This document shows positions 36,499 to 45,182 of a stretch of 64,000 bases of DNA, piece by piece. The notes under the pieces are model-generated. The model saw only the letters and a list, made by a program, of their open reading frames with translations. It made no database searches and was not told the DNA's origin. The DNA comes from Pseudomonas solani (GTDB taxonomy: Bacteria; Pseudomonadota; Gammaproteobacteria; Pseudomonadales; Pseudomonadaceae): positions 3,654,501 to 3,718,500 of the forward strand of contig NZ_AP023081.1 of NCBI RefSeq assembly GCF_026072635.1. The letters are read 5' to 3'. How positions within the stretch are numbered: position 1 is the stretch's first letter; the number at the start of each line of letters is the position of its first letter. Both the position numbers and the translations under genes were made by a program.

Positions 36499-37350
36499 AT
36501 GCGCACATTTCGTCTGGTGATCGCCTGCCCGGACGGCGTTGGCATCGTAGCCAAGGTCAGTAATTTCCTGGCGACTTACAACGGCTGGATCACCGAGGCG
36601 AGCCATCACTCCGACAATCAGAGTGGTTGGTTCTTCATGCGTCACGAGATTCGCGCCGATTCGCTGCCGTTCGACCTGGATGGCTTCCGCCAGGCGTTCG
36701 CGCCCATCGCGCGTGAGTTCTCCATGGAATGGCGCATCACCGACTCCTCGGTGAAGAAGCGCGTGGTGCTGATGGCCAGCCGTGAGTCCCACTGCCTGGC
36801 CGACCTGCTGCACCGCTGGCACAGCGGCGAGCTGGATTGCGAGATCCCCTGCGTGATCGCCAACCACGACGACCTGCGCAGCATGGTCGAGTGGCACGGC
36901 ATCCCCTACTTCCACGTCCCGGTCGACCCGAAGAACAAGCAGCCGGCGTTCGAGCAGGTCTCGCGCCTGATCGACGAGCACAAGGCCGACAACGTGGTGC
37001 TGGCGCGCTACATGCAGATCATCCCGCCGGACCTGTGCCAGAAGTACCGCCACCAAGTGATCAACATCCACCACAGCTTCCTGCCCTCGTTCATCGGCGC
37101 CAAGCCGTACCACCAGGCCTCCCTGCGCGGCGTGAAGCTGATCGGCGCCACCTGCCACTACGTCACCGAGGAACTGGACGCCGGCCCGATCATCGAGCAG
37201 GACGTGGTGCGCATCAGCCACCGCGACAACATCGAAGACCTGGTGCGCCTGGGCAAGGACGTGGAGAAACTGGTGCTGGCGCGCGGCCTGCGCTATCACC
37301 TGGAAGACCGCGTGCTGGTGCACGACAACAAGACCGTCGTCTTCGACTGA
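36499..37350 (+). CDS. purU: formyltetrahydrofolate deformylase
   Basis: A 283-aa enzyme releasing formate and tetrahydrofolate from 10-formyl-THF, balancing one-carbon pools and feeding PurT. Residues 1-80 form an ACT-type domain (TFRLVIACPDGVGIVAKVS), and the C-terminal transformylase-like domain has NIHHSFLPSF (catalytic Asn-His pair) and the GATCHYVTEELDAGPII segment with the catalytic Asp. CTGGAG lies 8 nt upstream of ATG 36499. The longer frame to 36364 is rejected. Confidence 0.95.
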   Translation: MRTFRLVIACPDGVGIVAKVSNFLATYNGWITEASHHSDNQSGWFFMRHEIRADSLPFDLDGFRQAFAPIAREFSMEWRITDSSVKKRVVLMASRESHCLADLLHRWHSGELDCEIPCVIANHDDLRSMVEWHGIPYFHVPVDPKNKQPAFEQVSRLIDEHKADNVVLARYMQIIPPDLCQKYRHQVINIHHSFLPSFIGAKPYHQASLRGVKLIGATCHYVTEELDAGPIIEQDVVRISHRDNIEDLVRLGKDVEKLVLARGLRYHLEDRVLVHDNKTVVFD

Positions 37351-37378
37351 TCGCGTAACAGGAACAAGGAACGATCCC

Positions 37379-37798
37379 ATGCTCAAGTCCGTCCAGGTTC
37401 GTGACTACATGACCCATCACCAGGTGAGCTTCCGGCCGGACACCGACCTGTTCCTGGCCATCGAGCGCTTGCTGGAGCACCGCCTGAGCAGTGCCCCGGT
37501 GGTCGACGCCCAGGGCCACCTGCTAGGCATTCTGTCCGAGTCCGACTGCCTGCGCGGCATTCTTTCCGGTGCCTACTACGATGCTGTAGGGGGAGTGGTG
37601 GGCGCGTGCATGCGGGCGCAGCCGGGGAGCGTTTCCCCGGGTGAGGACGTGGTCGATGTCTGCCAGCGCTTGCTGCGCGAGCAGCATGAGGCCTTGCCGG
37701 TCGTGGAAGGCGGTGTGCTGGTGGGCGTGCTCAGTCGTCGTGACGCCTTGCGCGCGATCAAGGCCTTCGCCCAGCACGACGCCGGCCGCCCGACCTAG
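37379..37798 (+). CDS. CBS-domain protein
   Basis: A 139-aa protein made of two CBS motifs (residues about 5-60 and 75-132), e.g. VRDYMTHHQVSFRPDTDLFLA and LPVVEGGVLVGVLSRRDALRA. Such stand-alone pairs bind adenine nucleotides and modulate partner proteins. It lies 28 bp after purU with AAGGAA before the ATG, and 10 bp before a small ORF, so the three are likely co-transcribed. No partner enzyme is fused. Confidence 0.85.
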   Translation: MLKSVQVRDYMTHHQVSFRPDTDLFLAIERLLEHRLSSAPVVDAQGHLLGILSESDCLRGILSGAYYDAVGGVVGACMRAQPGSVSPGEDVVDVCQRLLREQHEALPVVEGGVLVGVLSRRDALRAIKAFAQHDAGRPT

Positions 37799-37808
37799 GA
37801 GCTTGAGC

Positions 37809-37985
37809 ATGTCCGACCCTCTCGACCGCGCGACCTCGAAAGCCCCGCCCACCCTCGGCGAGGGATGCGTGCGGCGCTATGACCCCGAGGCGCTGGACGA
37901 GGAGGACGGCACCGACTTCCCGGATGCCGAAGCCCTCTGGAAGCAGATCCAGGACGAAGCCGACGAAACGAAAAAGGCGCCTTGA
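37809..37985 (+). CDS. small acidic conserved protein
   Basis: A 58-aa acidic protein (MSDPLDRATSK... ALDEEDGTDFPDAEALW). TAGGAG lies 7 nt upstream of ATG 37809. It ends inside the terminator stem region and is followed at once by the bidirectional terminator, consistent with a real last gene of the purU operon. No domain is recognised. Confidence 0.65.
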   Translation: MSDPLDRATSKAPPTLGEGCVRRYDPEALDEEDGTDFPDAEALWKQIQDEADETKKAP

Positions 37986-37996
37986 GGCGCCTTTTT
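37971..37996. terminator. bidirectional terminator between purU operon and chemoreceptor
   Basis: AAAAAGGCGCC-TTGA-GGCGCCTTTTT: 6-bp GC stem with flanking A and T tracts, overlapping the stop codon of the small ORF and lying between convergent genes. Confidence 0.88.
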
Positions 37997-38010
37997 CATT
38001 CCCGCACGGT

Positions 38011-39888
38011 TCAGATGCGGAAGCTGTCCACCAGGTGCTTCAGGCGCGCGGCCTGCTGTTCCAGGTCGGCGCAGGCGCGCAGGGTGGCCTGGAGGTTTTC
38101 CACGCCTTCCTGGTTGAGCATGTTGATCTCGTTGATGTCCACGTTCAGTGATTCCACCACCGAGGTCTGTTCCTCGGTGGCGGTGGCCACGGACTGGTTC
38201 ATCCCGTCGATCTCGCCGATGCGCTGGGTGACGCTGGAAAGGCGCTCGCCCGCCAGGTTGGCGATGGTCACGCTCTCCTCGCTGTAGCGCTGGCTCTCGG
38301 TCATGGTGTTGACCGCCTCGCGGGCGCCCACCTGCAGCTCCTCGATCATCTTCTGGATTTCCTGCGCCGACTCCTGGGTGCGGTGGGCGAGGTTGCGCAC
38401 CTCGTCAGCGACCACGGCGAAGCCACGGCCGGCCTCACCGGCACGGGCGGCTTCGATGGCGGCGTTGAGCGCCAGCAGGTTGGTTTGCTCGGAGATGCCC
38501 TTGATGACCTCGAGGATCTGCCCGATGTTCACCGTCTTGCTGTTCAGCGTCTCGATGTTGCCGCACGAGGCGCGGATCTTCCCGGACAGGTCGCTCATGG
38601 CGACTATGGTCTTCTCCACCACCTGGCGGCCGTCCTCGGACTGGTTGCGTGCATCGGAGGCCTGGTGCGAGGCATCGGCGGCGTTGCGGGCGATCTCCTG
38701 GGCGGCGGCGCCCAGTTCGTTGATCGCCGCGGCCACGCTGTTGGTGCGCTGGGCCTGCTCGTCGGAGTTGCTCATCGACGAGTTGGAAGCCGACAGCACC
38801 AGCTTGGCCACCTCGTTGACCTGGCGGGTGGTGGCGGAAACCTCGCGGATGGAGGCGTGGATGCGCTCGACGAACTGGTTGAAGGACTGCGCCAGCTCGC
38901 CGAATTCGTCCTGGGAGTGCACTTCCAGGCGGCGGGTCAGGTCGCCCTCGCCCTGGGCGATGTCCTGCATGGCGCGGCCCATCAGCAGCAGCGGCTGCAT
39001 CAGCACGCGGATCAGCATGCCCAGCAGGGCGATGATGATCACCACCGCGATGACGGTGACGATGATCGCCGAGGTGCGGAACTCACGCAGCATCGAGAAC
39101 GCCTCGGCCTTGTCGATGGACAGGCCGATGTACCACTTCACCGTCGGCAGGCCCTTGATCGGGGCGAAGGTGAGGATGCGCGCCTGGCCGTCCAGCTCGG
39201 ACTCTGAGAACTCGGGGCTGATGCGCGGTGTGTTCCTGGGGTAGATGTCCGCCAGCTTCTTCATCACGAAATCCTTGTTCGGATGAACCAGGATGGTGCC
39301 GTCCTCGCTGACCAGGAAGGCGTAGCCCATGCCCTGGAAGTCCAGCGAATTGACGATCTGCTGCAGCGTCTGCAGGCTCAGGTCGCCGCCCACCACGCCC
39401 TTGTCTCCGGCGGGGGTGGCGATGGTCATGATCAGCGTGCTGGTGGCGGCGTCGATATAGGGTTCGGTCAGGGTGGTGGTGCCGGCGGCCATGGCGTCCT
39501 TGTACCAGGGACGGGTGCGCGGGTCGTAGCCTTCGGGCATGGCATCGTTCGGGCGCATGGTGAAGGTGCCGTCGGCGCTGCCCAGGTAGGTGAAGGAGAA
39601 GGTCGAGGCCAGCACCTTCTGTTCCAGCAGCGAGGTCACGGATTCGGCTTCGGCATGGCGGGAGATGTTCTGCGCCACGTTCTCCACCAGCAGGATCCGG
39701 CCCGAAAGCCAGTTCTGGATGTTGCTGGCGGTCACGTCCCCCATTTCCTTCAGGTAACTCTCCAGGTCGTCTCGGATCGCATTCCGTTGCAGGTAATCGT
39801 TGTAGAGCGTGAATAGCGAGAACGCCGCTATCACTACCAGAGAGGCGGCCAACAGGATCTTGTGGCTGAACTTCAGGTTCTTGGTCAT
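38011..39888 (-). CDS. methyl-accepting chemotaxis protein, PctA/PctB-type amino-acid receptor
   Basis: A 625-aa chemoreceptor: TM1 (residues 11-29), periplasmic dCache_1 domain, TM2 (about 277-300), HAMP and cytoplasmic signalling tip with LEVIKGISEQTNLLALNAAI-type hairpin. The amino-acid binding motif is visible with PctA-like numbering: Y121, R126, W128, Y129, Y144, D146, and D169 in VGGD. It should sense L-amino acids. The start at 39888 (MTKNLKFSHK) is the first ATG before TM1. Length matches the Pct receptors (about 630). Which paralog is unresolved. The 117-bp gap to the divergent ATPase gene holds both promoters. Confidence 0.9.
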   Translation of the reverse strand: MTKNLKFSHKILLAASLVVIAAFSLFTLYNDYLQRNAIRDDLESYLKEMGDVTASNIQNWLSGRILLVENVAQNISRHAEAESVTSLLEQKVLASTFSFTYLGSADGTFTMRPNDAMPEGYDPRTRPWYKDAMAAGTTTLTEPYIDAATSTLIMTIATPAGDKGVVGGDLSLQTLQQIVNSLDFQGMGYAFLVSEDGTILVHPNKDFVMKKLADIYPRNTPRISPEFSESELDGQARILTFAPIKGLPTVKWYIGLSIDKAEAFSMLREFRTSAIIVTVIAVVIIIALLGMLIRVLMQPLLLMGRAMQDIAQGEGDLTRRLEVHSQDEFGELAQSFNQFVERIHASIREVSATTRQVNEVAKLVLSASNSSMSNSDEQAQRTNSVAAAINELGAAAQEIARNAADASHQASDARNQSEDGRQVVEKTIVAMSDLSGKIRASCGNIETLNSKTVNIGQILEVIKGISEQTNLLALNAAIEAARAGEAGRGFAVVADEVRNLAHRTQESAQEIQKMIEELQVGAREAVNTMTESQRYSEESVTIANLAGERLSSVTQRIGEIDGMNQSVATATEEQTSVVESLNVDINEINMLNQEGVENLQATLRACADLEQQAARLKHLVDSFRI

Positions 39889-40005
39889 GTTTTCTTGCGT
39901 CCGATTGATGCAGGTACCAGTCTTGGCGGGTCGCCGGTTTTTCTTAACGGATCCGGCGTTGAACACTGTGTCGGTACAGAACCAGTAAAGCTTGAGGATG
40001 GCGAG

Positions 40006-41496
40006 ATGCCTGCATCCAGTTCGATAATTCTTGGCGCTGACCCTTCCGGCCAGCCGATCGCCCAGGCACTGCGCCTGGCCAACCGTCACGGCCTGGTGGC
40101 GGGGGCCACCGGCACCGGCAAGACGGTGACCCTGCAACGCCTCGCCGAAGCCTTCAGCGACGCGGGGGGGGCTGTGTTCGCCGCCGACATCAAGGGTGAT
40201 CTCTGCGGCCTAGGCGCCGCCGGCGTGCCCCAGGGCAAGGTCGCCGAACGCATCGCCTCCATGCCCTGGCTCGGACACCAGCCCAAGGCCTATCCGGTGA
40301 CGCTGTGGGACGTGGCCGGCAAGAGCGGCCACCCGCTTCGTACGACACTCAGCGAAATGGGCCCCCTGCTGCTGGGCAACCTGCTGGAACTCACCGACAG
40401 CCAGCAGGCGGCCCTCTATGCCGCCTTCCAGGTGGCCGACCGCGAAGGCCTGCTGCTGCTCGACCTGAAGGACCTCAAGGCCCTGCTCAACCACCTGCGT
40501 GACCACCCCGAGCTGCTTGGCGAGGACCGTGCCCTGTTCGCCGGCGCCTCCGCCCAGGCCCTGCTGCGGCGCCTGGCCACCCTGGAACAGCAGGGCGCCG
40601 ACGCCCTGTTCGGCGAGCCGGCCCTGCAACTGGAAGACATCCTCCACCCCGACCGGGACGGCCGTGGCCGCATCCACCTGCTGGACGCCAGCCGCCTGGT
40701 GCACGAGGCGCCCAAGGTCTACGCCACCTTCCTGCTCTGGCTGCTGGCCGAGCTGTTCGAGCAACTGCCCGAGCGCGGCGATGCCGACAAACCGGTGCTG
40801 GCGCTGTTCTTCGACGAGGCGCACCTGCTGTTCGCCGACACCCCGCGTGCGTTGCAGGAACGCCTGGAGCAGGTGGTGCGGCTGATCCGCTCCAAGGGTG
40901 TCGGCGTCTACTTCGTCACCCAATCCCCCAGTGACCTGCCGGATACCGTCCTCGCCCAGCTCGGCCTGCGCATCCAGCATGGGCTGCGCGCCTTCACCGC
41001 CAAGGAGCAGAAGTCCCTGCGTGCGGTCGCCGATGGCTTCCGCCCCAACCCGGCGTTCGACAGCCTGGCCGTGCTCACCGAGCTGGGCATCGGCGAAGCC
41101 CTGGTGGGCACGCTGGAAGAGAAGGGCACGCCGGCCATGGTGCAGCGCGTGGCCATCGCCCCGCCGCAATCGCGCATCGGGCCGCTGAGCGAGGCCGAGC
41201 GTGCCGAGCTGGTGCGCAGCTCGCCCCAAGCCGGGCGCTATGACAAGCCCATCGACCGCGAGTCCGCCTACGAAATCCTCACCGCCCGTGCCGCCGATGC
41301 GCCCGCCGCCCCGGCCACCAAGGGCAAGGCCGCGCCCGCCGAGGCCGAGTCCGGTTTCGCCGGTGCCGCCGGCGAACTGCTGGGCAGCCTCGCCAGCCAG
41401 GCGATGAAAACCGCCGTGCGCCAGGCCGCCAACCAGTTGGGCCGGCAACTGGTGCGCGGGCTCATGGGGTCGCTGCTGGGTGGCAAGCGCCGTTGA
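40006..41496 (+). CDS. HerA-like DNA-translocase ATPase (DUF853)
   Basis: A 496-aa P-loop ATPase. Walker A is GATGTGKT near residue 33, Walker B is ALFFDEAHLLF near residue 268, and the arginine-rich VRLIRSKGVGVYFVTQ is typical of HerA/FtsK-type helicases. The C-terminal 60 residues are an Ala/Gly-rich helix (QAMKTAVRQAANQLGRQLVRG). ATG 40006 is chosen because the conserved N-terminus starts there; an earlier in-frame ATG at 39862 falls inside the chemoreceptor. The molecular role of DUF853 proteins in bacteria is not settled. Confidence 0.87.
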   Translation: MPASSSIILGADPSGQPIAQALRLANRHGLVAGATGTGKTVTLQRLAEAFSDAGGAVFAADIKGDLCGLGAAGVPQGKVAERIASMPWLGHQPKAYPVTLWDVAGKSGHPLRTTLSEMGPLLLGNLLELTDSQQAALYAAFQVADREGLLLLDLKDLKALLNHLRDHPELLGEDRALFAGASAQALLRRLATLEQQGADALFGEPALQLEDILHPDRDGRGRIHLLDASRLVHEAPKVYATFLLWLLAELFEQLPERGDADKPVLALFFDEAHLLFADTPRALQERLEQVVRLIRSKGVGVYFVTQSPSDLPDTVLAQLGLRIQHGLRAFTAKEQKSLRAVADGFRPNPAFDSLAVLTELGIGEALVGTLEEKGTPAMVQRVAIAPPQSRIGPLSEAERAELVRSSPQAGRYDKPIDRESAYEILTARAADAPAAPATKGKAAPAEAESGFAGAAGELLGSLASQAMKTAVRQAANQLGRQLVRGLMGSLLGGKRR

Positions 41497-41515
41497 CTGC
41501 GGATTCGCCGCAACG

Positions 41516-41543
41516 AAAAAGGGCGCCCGAAGGCGCCCTTTTT
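41516..41543. terminator. bidirectional terminator between HerA-like gene and pit
   Basis: AAAAAGGGCGCC-CGAA-GGCGCCCTTTTT: an 8-bp stem flanked by A and T tracts between convergent genes. Confidence 0.9.
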
Positions 41544-41557
41544 CATGGCTGCATGGC

Positions 41558-43030
41558 TCAGACGATGAACTTGGTCGAGAGCCAGAACAGCGCCGCGGCC
41601 AGGGCCATGGAGGTGGGCAGGGTCAGCACCCAGGCCAGCAGGATGTTGCGCACCGTGCCGCCCTGCAGGCCGCTCTTGTTGGCGACCATGGTGCCGGCGA
41701 CGCCGGAGGACAGCACGTGGGTGGTGGACACCGGCAGGCTGTAGATGTTGGCCAGGCCGATGGCGGCGGCGGCGGTGATCTGCGCGCTCATGCCCTGGGC
41801 GTAGCTCATGCCCTGCTTGCCGATCTTCTCGCCGACGGTCAGTACCACGCGCTTCCAGCCGACCATGGTGCCGATGCCCAGGGCCAGGGCCACCGCGAGG
41901 ATCACCCAGAAGGGCGCGTACTCGGTGGTGGCGGTCAGGTCCTTGCGCAGCTTCTCCAGGTCCGCCTTCTCGCGGGCCGGCAGCTCGGAGAGCTTGCCCA
42001 CTTTCTTCGCGGTGTCGTCCAGGCAGAGCAGGTAGCGACGGGTCTCGACGCGGGTTTCCTCGCTCATGTCGCTGTAGCTGGCCACGCCCTTGAGGTTGGT
42101 CAGCAAGCCGTCGATGGTCGCTTCGGTCTGCTTGGGATCGCAGCGGAACGCCTGGGGCATCTCGCTGGGAGTTGCCTTGCCCAGGGCCAGCATCTCGCCG
42201 AGGGTATCGGTGTGGCGCTGGTAGAACTGGCTCAGGTGAGTGGCGGCATCACGGGTGCGTTCGATCTGGTAGGTGGTGCTGTTCAGGTCGAGCACGAACT
42301 TGGCCGGGACGATGCCGATCAGCACCAGCATGATCAGGCCGATGCCTTTCTGGCCGTCGTTGGAACCGTGCACGAAGCTCACGGCCATGGCCGAAAGCAC
42401 CAGCACCAGGCGGTTCCAGAAGGGCGGGTGCTTCTTGTCGTCGACTTCCTTGCGGGTCTCCGGGGTCTTGTGCATCTTCGACGCCGGGTAGAACCACTTC
42501 AGCGACAGCAGCAGCAGCGCCGCGACCATGAAGCCGGCGGCCGGGGAGAAGATCAGCGACAGGCCGATATCGATGGCCTTGCCCCAGTTCACGCCTTCGC
42601 CCAGGGGCAGGTCGGTGATCATCGCGTTGGCCAGGCCGACGCCGAGGATCGAGCCGATCAGGGTGTGGGAGCTGGACGCCGGGATGCCCAGGTACCAGGT
42701 ACCGAGGTTCCAGGTGATGGCCGCCGCCAGCAACGAGAACACCATGGCCAGACCGTGGCCGGTGTTGACGTTGATCAGCAGCTCCACCGGCAGCAGGTGG
42801 ACGATGGCATACGCCACGCCGACGCCGCCCAGCAATACGCCGAGGAAGTTGAAGATGCCGGAGAGGACCACAGCGCGGTAGGGCGACATGGCCTTGGTGT
42901 AGATAACCGTGGCGACCGCGTTGGCGGTGTCATGGAAACCGTTGATGAACTCGAAGGTCAGGACGAATGCCAGGGCGAGCAACAGGCTCACGACCAGCCA
43001 GGCATCAAGCCCGCTGAAGAGATCGAACAT
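41558..43030 (-). CDS. inorganic phosphate transporter, PiT family
   Basis: A 490-aa inner-membrane metal-phosphate:H+ symporter. The duplicated PiT signature is visible as GFHDTANAVATVIYTKAM near residue 28 and VHGSNDGQKGIGLIM near residue 220. About ten hydrophobic segments flank a central soluble loop (residues 230-370). Low-affinity, probably constitutive phosphate uptake. The name pitA would fit but paralogs exist in the genus. Confidence 0.9.
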   Translation of the reverse strand: MFDLFSGLDAWLVVSLLLALAFVLTFEFINGFHDTANAVATVIYTKAMSPYRAVVLSGIFNFLGVLLGGVGVAYAIVHLLPVELLINVNTGHGLAMVFSLLAAAITWNLGTWYLGIPASSSHTLIGSILGVGLANAMITDLPLGEGVNWGKAIDIGLSLIFSPAAGFMVAALLLLSLKWFYPASKMHKTPETRKEVDDKKHPPFWNRLVLVLSAMAVSFVHGSNDGQKGIGLIMLVLIGIVPAKFVLDLNSTTYQIERTRDAATHLSQFYQRHTDTLGEMLALGKATPSEMPQAFRCDPKQTEATIDGLLTNLKGVASYSDMSEETRVETRRYLLCLDDTAKKVGKLSELPAREKADLEKLRKDLTATTEYAPFWVILAVALALGIGTMVGWKRVVLTVGEKIGKQGMSYAQGMSAQITAAAAIGLANIYSLPVSTTHVLSSGVAGTMVANKSGLQGGTVRNILLAWVLTLPTSMALAAALFWLSTKFIV

Positions 43031-43136
43031 GAAGGTTTAGTGACAGGCTGGTTAGGGGGCGCGAATTATGCCAGAAATCCGGCCCGCGCCCAGCGCCCGA
43101 CTGCCGATCGGTACCTGATGGCACTGCGGCATGGCA

Positions 43137-43163
43137 GCGCAGCCCAGTAAAACCGGGCTGCGC
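43137..43163 (-). terminator. hairpin downstream of the 43185 gene
   Basis: Perfect 9-bp inverted repeat GCGCAGCCC / GGGCTGCGC with a 9-nt loop, 22 bp after the stop codon. There is no T tract after the stem, so termination is uncertain. Confidence 0.45.
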
Positions 43164-43184
43164 GACGCATTGTTCGAAATCGTT

Positions 43185-43382
43185 TCAGCTGTTCTGGCCG
43201 AGCTCTTTCTCGATCTTCTGGATCTCGCGCTCGAAGGCCTGGTCCAGGTAGTTCGAGCGTTTGCGCCAGGGCTTGCGCTCGGGGTCCGGTTGCGCGGCAT
43301 AGGTGGTTACTTCGCCGCCGTAAACATCCTTGAATCGTTTTTCCTGGCGCTCGAGTTCGGCGCGCAGTTCGTCTTTCGTCAC
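43185..43382 (-). CDS. small charged protein of unknown function
   Basis: A charged, helical protein of 65 aa if GTG at 43382 is the start (MTKDELRAELERQEKRFKDVYGG...), or up to 106 aa if the in-frame ATG at 43505 is used. I prefer the shorter form because the added 41 residues look like untranslated sequence. Neither start has a strong ribosome site. No domain is recognised. It follows a 313-bp gap (43383-43695) in which no gene is supported. Confidence 0.5.
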   Translation of the reverse strand: MTKDELRAELERQEKRFKDVYGGEVTTYAAQPDPERKPWRKRSNYLDQAFEREIQKIEKELGQNS

Positions 43383-43695
43383 GTAGTGATCCGCTTCGTC
43401 TGATAGAGGTCTTGAATGAGTGTCCGGCGATGGAAGGCGCGGGGCCTTCTGCAACTTTCGCCTGTCATGGAGTTGGGCCGAATGGCCGTCTTCCATTGTC
43501 TTCACGACTATCCCGGTCGCGTTCGCCGCACCGCCGCAAGCCAGGTATGCCGCGCCTTGCGCGAATTACCGGAGAACTTGGGGAGGGGCGCCGAAGTATA
43601 TAGGGAAATTCACCAGAAGCTCTATCGAATAGAAAGCCGAACGCACGACGAGTTCAACTTTCGTTGCACTCGCCGTGCACTTCCCTGGTGCACAC

Positions 43696-45105
43696 TCAAA
43701 GGCTGCGGATGATTCGCCCGAGTGTTTCCATGGCCTGTTCGCTGCGTGTCGTCCAGGGGTGGCCGTAGTTCAGGCGCGCGCAATTGCTGAAACTTCGCGT
43801 GGCCGAGAAGATCGGCCCGGGCGCGATGCTGATGCCCTGGGCCAGGGCCAGCTGGAACAGGCGCAGCGAGTCCACCTGGGCGGGGAACTCCAGCCACAGG
43901 AAGTAGCCGCCATCGGGCCGGCTGACCCGGGTCTGCTCCGGCAGGTGGCGTGCCACGGCCGCCAGCATCGCGTTCTGCTGGCTCTCCAGGGCATAGCGCA
44001 GGCGCCGCAGGTGGCGGTCGTAGCCGCCGTGCTGCAGGTAGTCGGCGATGGCGGCCTGGGCCGGCACCGAGGCGGAGATGCTGGTCATCAGCTTCAACCG
44101 CTCGATCTCCCCGGCGTAGCGCCCGCCCGCCACCCAGCCCACCCGGTAACCCGGTGCCAGGCTCTTGGAGAACGAACTGCAATGCATCACCAGGCCCTCG
44201 CTGTCGAAGGCCTTCACCGGCTTGGGCGCCTGCTGGCCGAAATACAGCTCGGCGTAGACGTCGTCCTCGATCATCGGCACCTGGTACTGCTTCAGCAGCT
44301 CGGCCAGGCGTCGCTTGCGCGCTTCGGTAAGGCTCGCGCCCAGGGGGTTGTGGAAGTTGCTCATGAACCAGCAGGCCTTGATCGGCAACTGCTCGAGGCT
44401 GCGTTCCAGCACCTCCAGGTCGATGCCCTCGCGCGGGTGCACGGGGATTTCCACCGCCTTCAGCTTCAGCCGCTCCAGCACCTGCAGGCTGGCATAGAAG
44501 GCCGGCGACTCGATGGCCACCAGGTCGCCCGGGCGGGTCACCACCTGCAGGCACAGGTTCAGCGCTTCAAGCGCGCCGTTGGTGATCACCAGCTCCTCGA
44601 TGGGCAGCGGCAGGCCGCCGACCATATAGCGCAGGGCGATCTGCCGGCGCAGGCCATGGTTGCCCGGGGTCATGTCGGAGACGGTGGAGCGCGGGTCCAT
44701 CTCCCGCACCGCATGGGACATGGAGCGCGCCAGGCGTTGCAGGGGGAACAGTTCCGGGCTGGGGAAGGCCGAGCCGAAGGGCACGGTGTCCGGGTCCTTG
44801 ATGGAGCTGAGCACCGAGAACACCAGCTCGCTCACGTCCACCTCGGTGGTGGCCGCCTCACGGACGGGCACCTCCGGCTCCTGCAGCGGGCGCTGCACGT
44901 GCTGGCAGACGAAGTAACCGGAGCGCGCACGGGCGATGATCAGCCCACGGCTCTCCAGCAGGTAATAAGCCTGGAACACGGTGGAGGCGCTGACCCCGTA
45001 GGTGCGGCTGGCGTGGCGCACCGAGGGTACCTTCTCCCCCGGTGCGAGCACGCCGGTGCGGATCAGCTCGGCGATCTCGTCGGCGAATTTCTCGTAGCGC
45101 TTCAT
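43696..45105 (-). CDS. MocR-type regulator (GntR HTH plus aminotransferase domain)
   Basis: A 469-aa fusion regulator. Residues 1-70 form a GntR winged helix (KVPSVRHASRTYGVSASTVFQAYYLLESRG) and residues about 100-460 a fold-type I aminotransferase domain with the PLP-binding Lys at 314 (SSFSKSLAPGYRVGW) and PLP contacts NFHNPLG and MIEDDVY. AGGACAAG lies before ATG 45105; an upstream in-frame start at 45186 is not preferred. MocR regulators sense PLP-linked amines or vitamins. It is immediately downstream of ccoG. The target is unknown. Confidence 0.88.
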   Translation of the reverse strand: MKRYEKFADEIAELIRTGVLAPGEKVPSVRHASRTYGVSASTVFQAYYLLESRGLIIARARSGYFVCQHVQRPLQEPEVPVREAATTEVDVSELVFSVLSSIKDPDTVPFGSAFPSPELFPLQRLARSMSHAVREMDPRSTVSDMTPGNHGLRRQIALRYMVGGLPLPIEELVITNGALEALNLCLQVVTRPGDLVAIESPAFYASLQVLERLKLKAVEIPVHPREGIDLEVLERSLEQLPIKACWFMSNFHNPLGASLTEARKRRLAELLKQYQVPMIEDDVYAELYFGQQAPKPVKAFDSEGLVMHCSSFSKSLAPGYRVGWVAGGRYAGEIERLKLMTSISASVPAQAAIADYLQHGGYDRHLRRLRYALESQQNAMLAAVARHLPEQTRVSRPDGGYFLWLEFPAQVDSLRLFQLALAQGISIAPGPIFSATRSFSNCARLNYGHPWTTRSEQAMETLGRIIRSL

Positions 45106-45182
45106 CTTGTCCTGCGGGTGGGCGGCCTGGGCCGCCCACTCTAAGCGCTGCGTCGGGCCGCCGCCACAGGTGCCGTCCATGC

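Noticed and set aside
43412..43712. Short plus-strand frames in the gap before the MocR gene
   Set aside because: Three overlapping frames with no ribosome site or domain; likely chance frames in GC-rich DNA.
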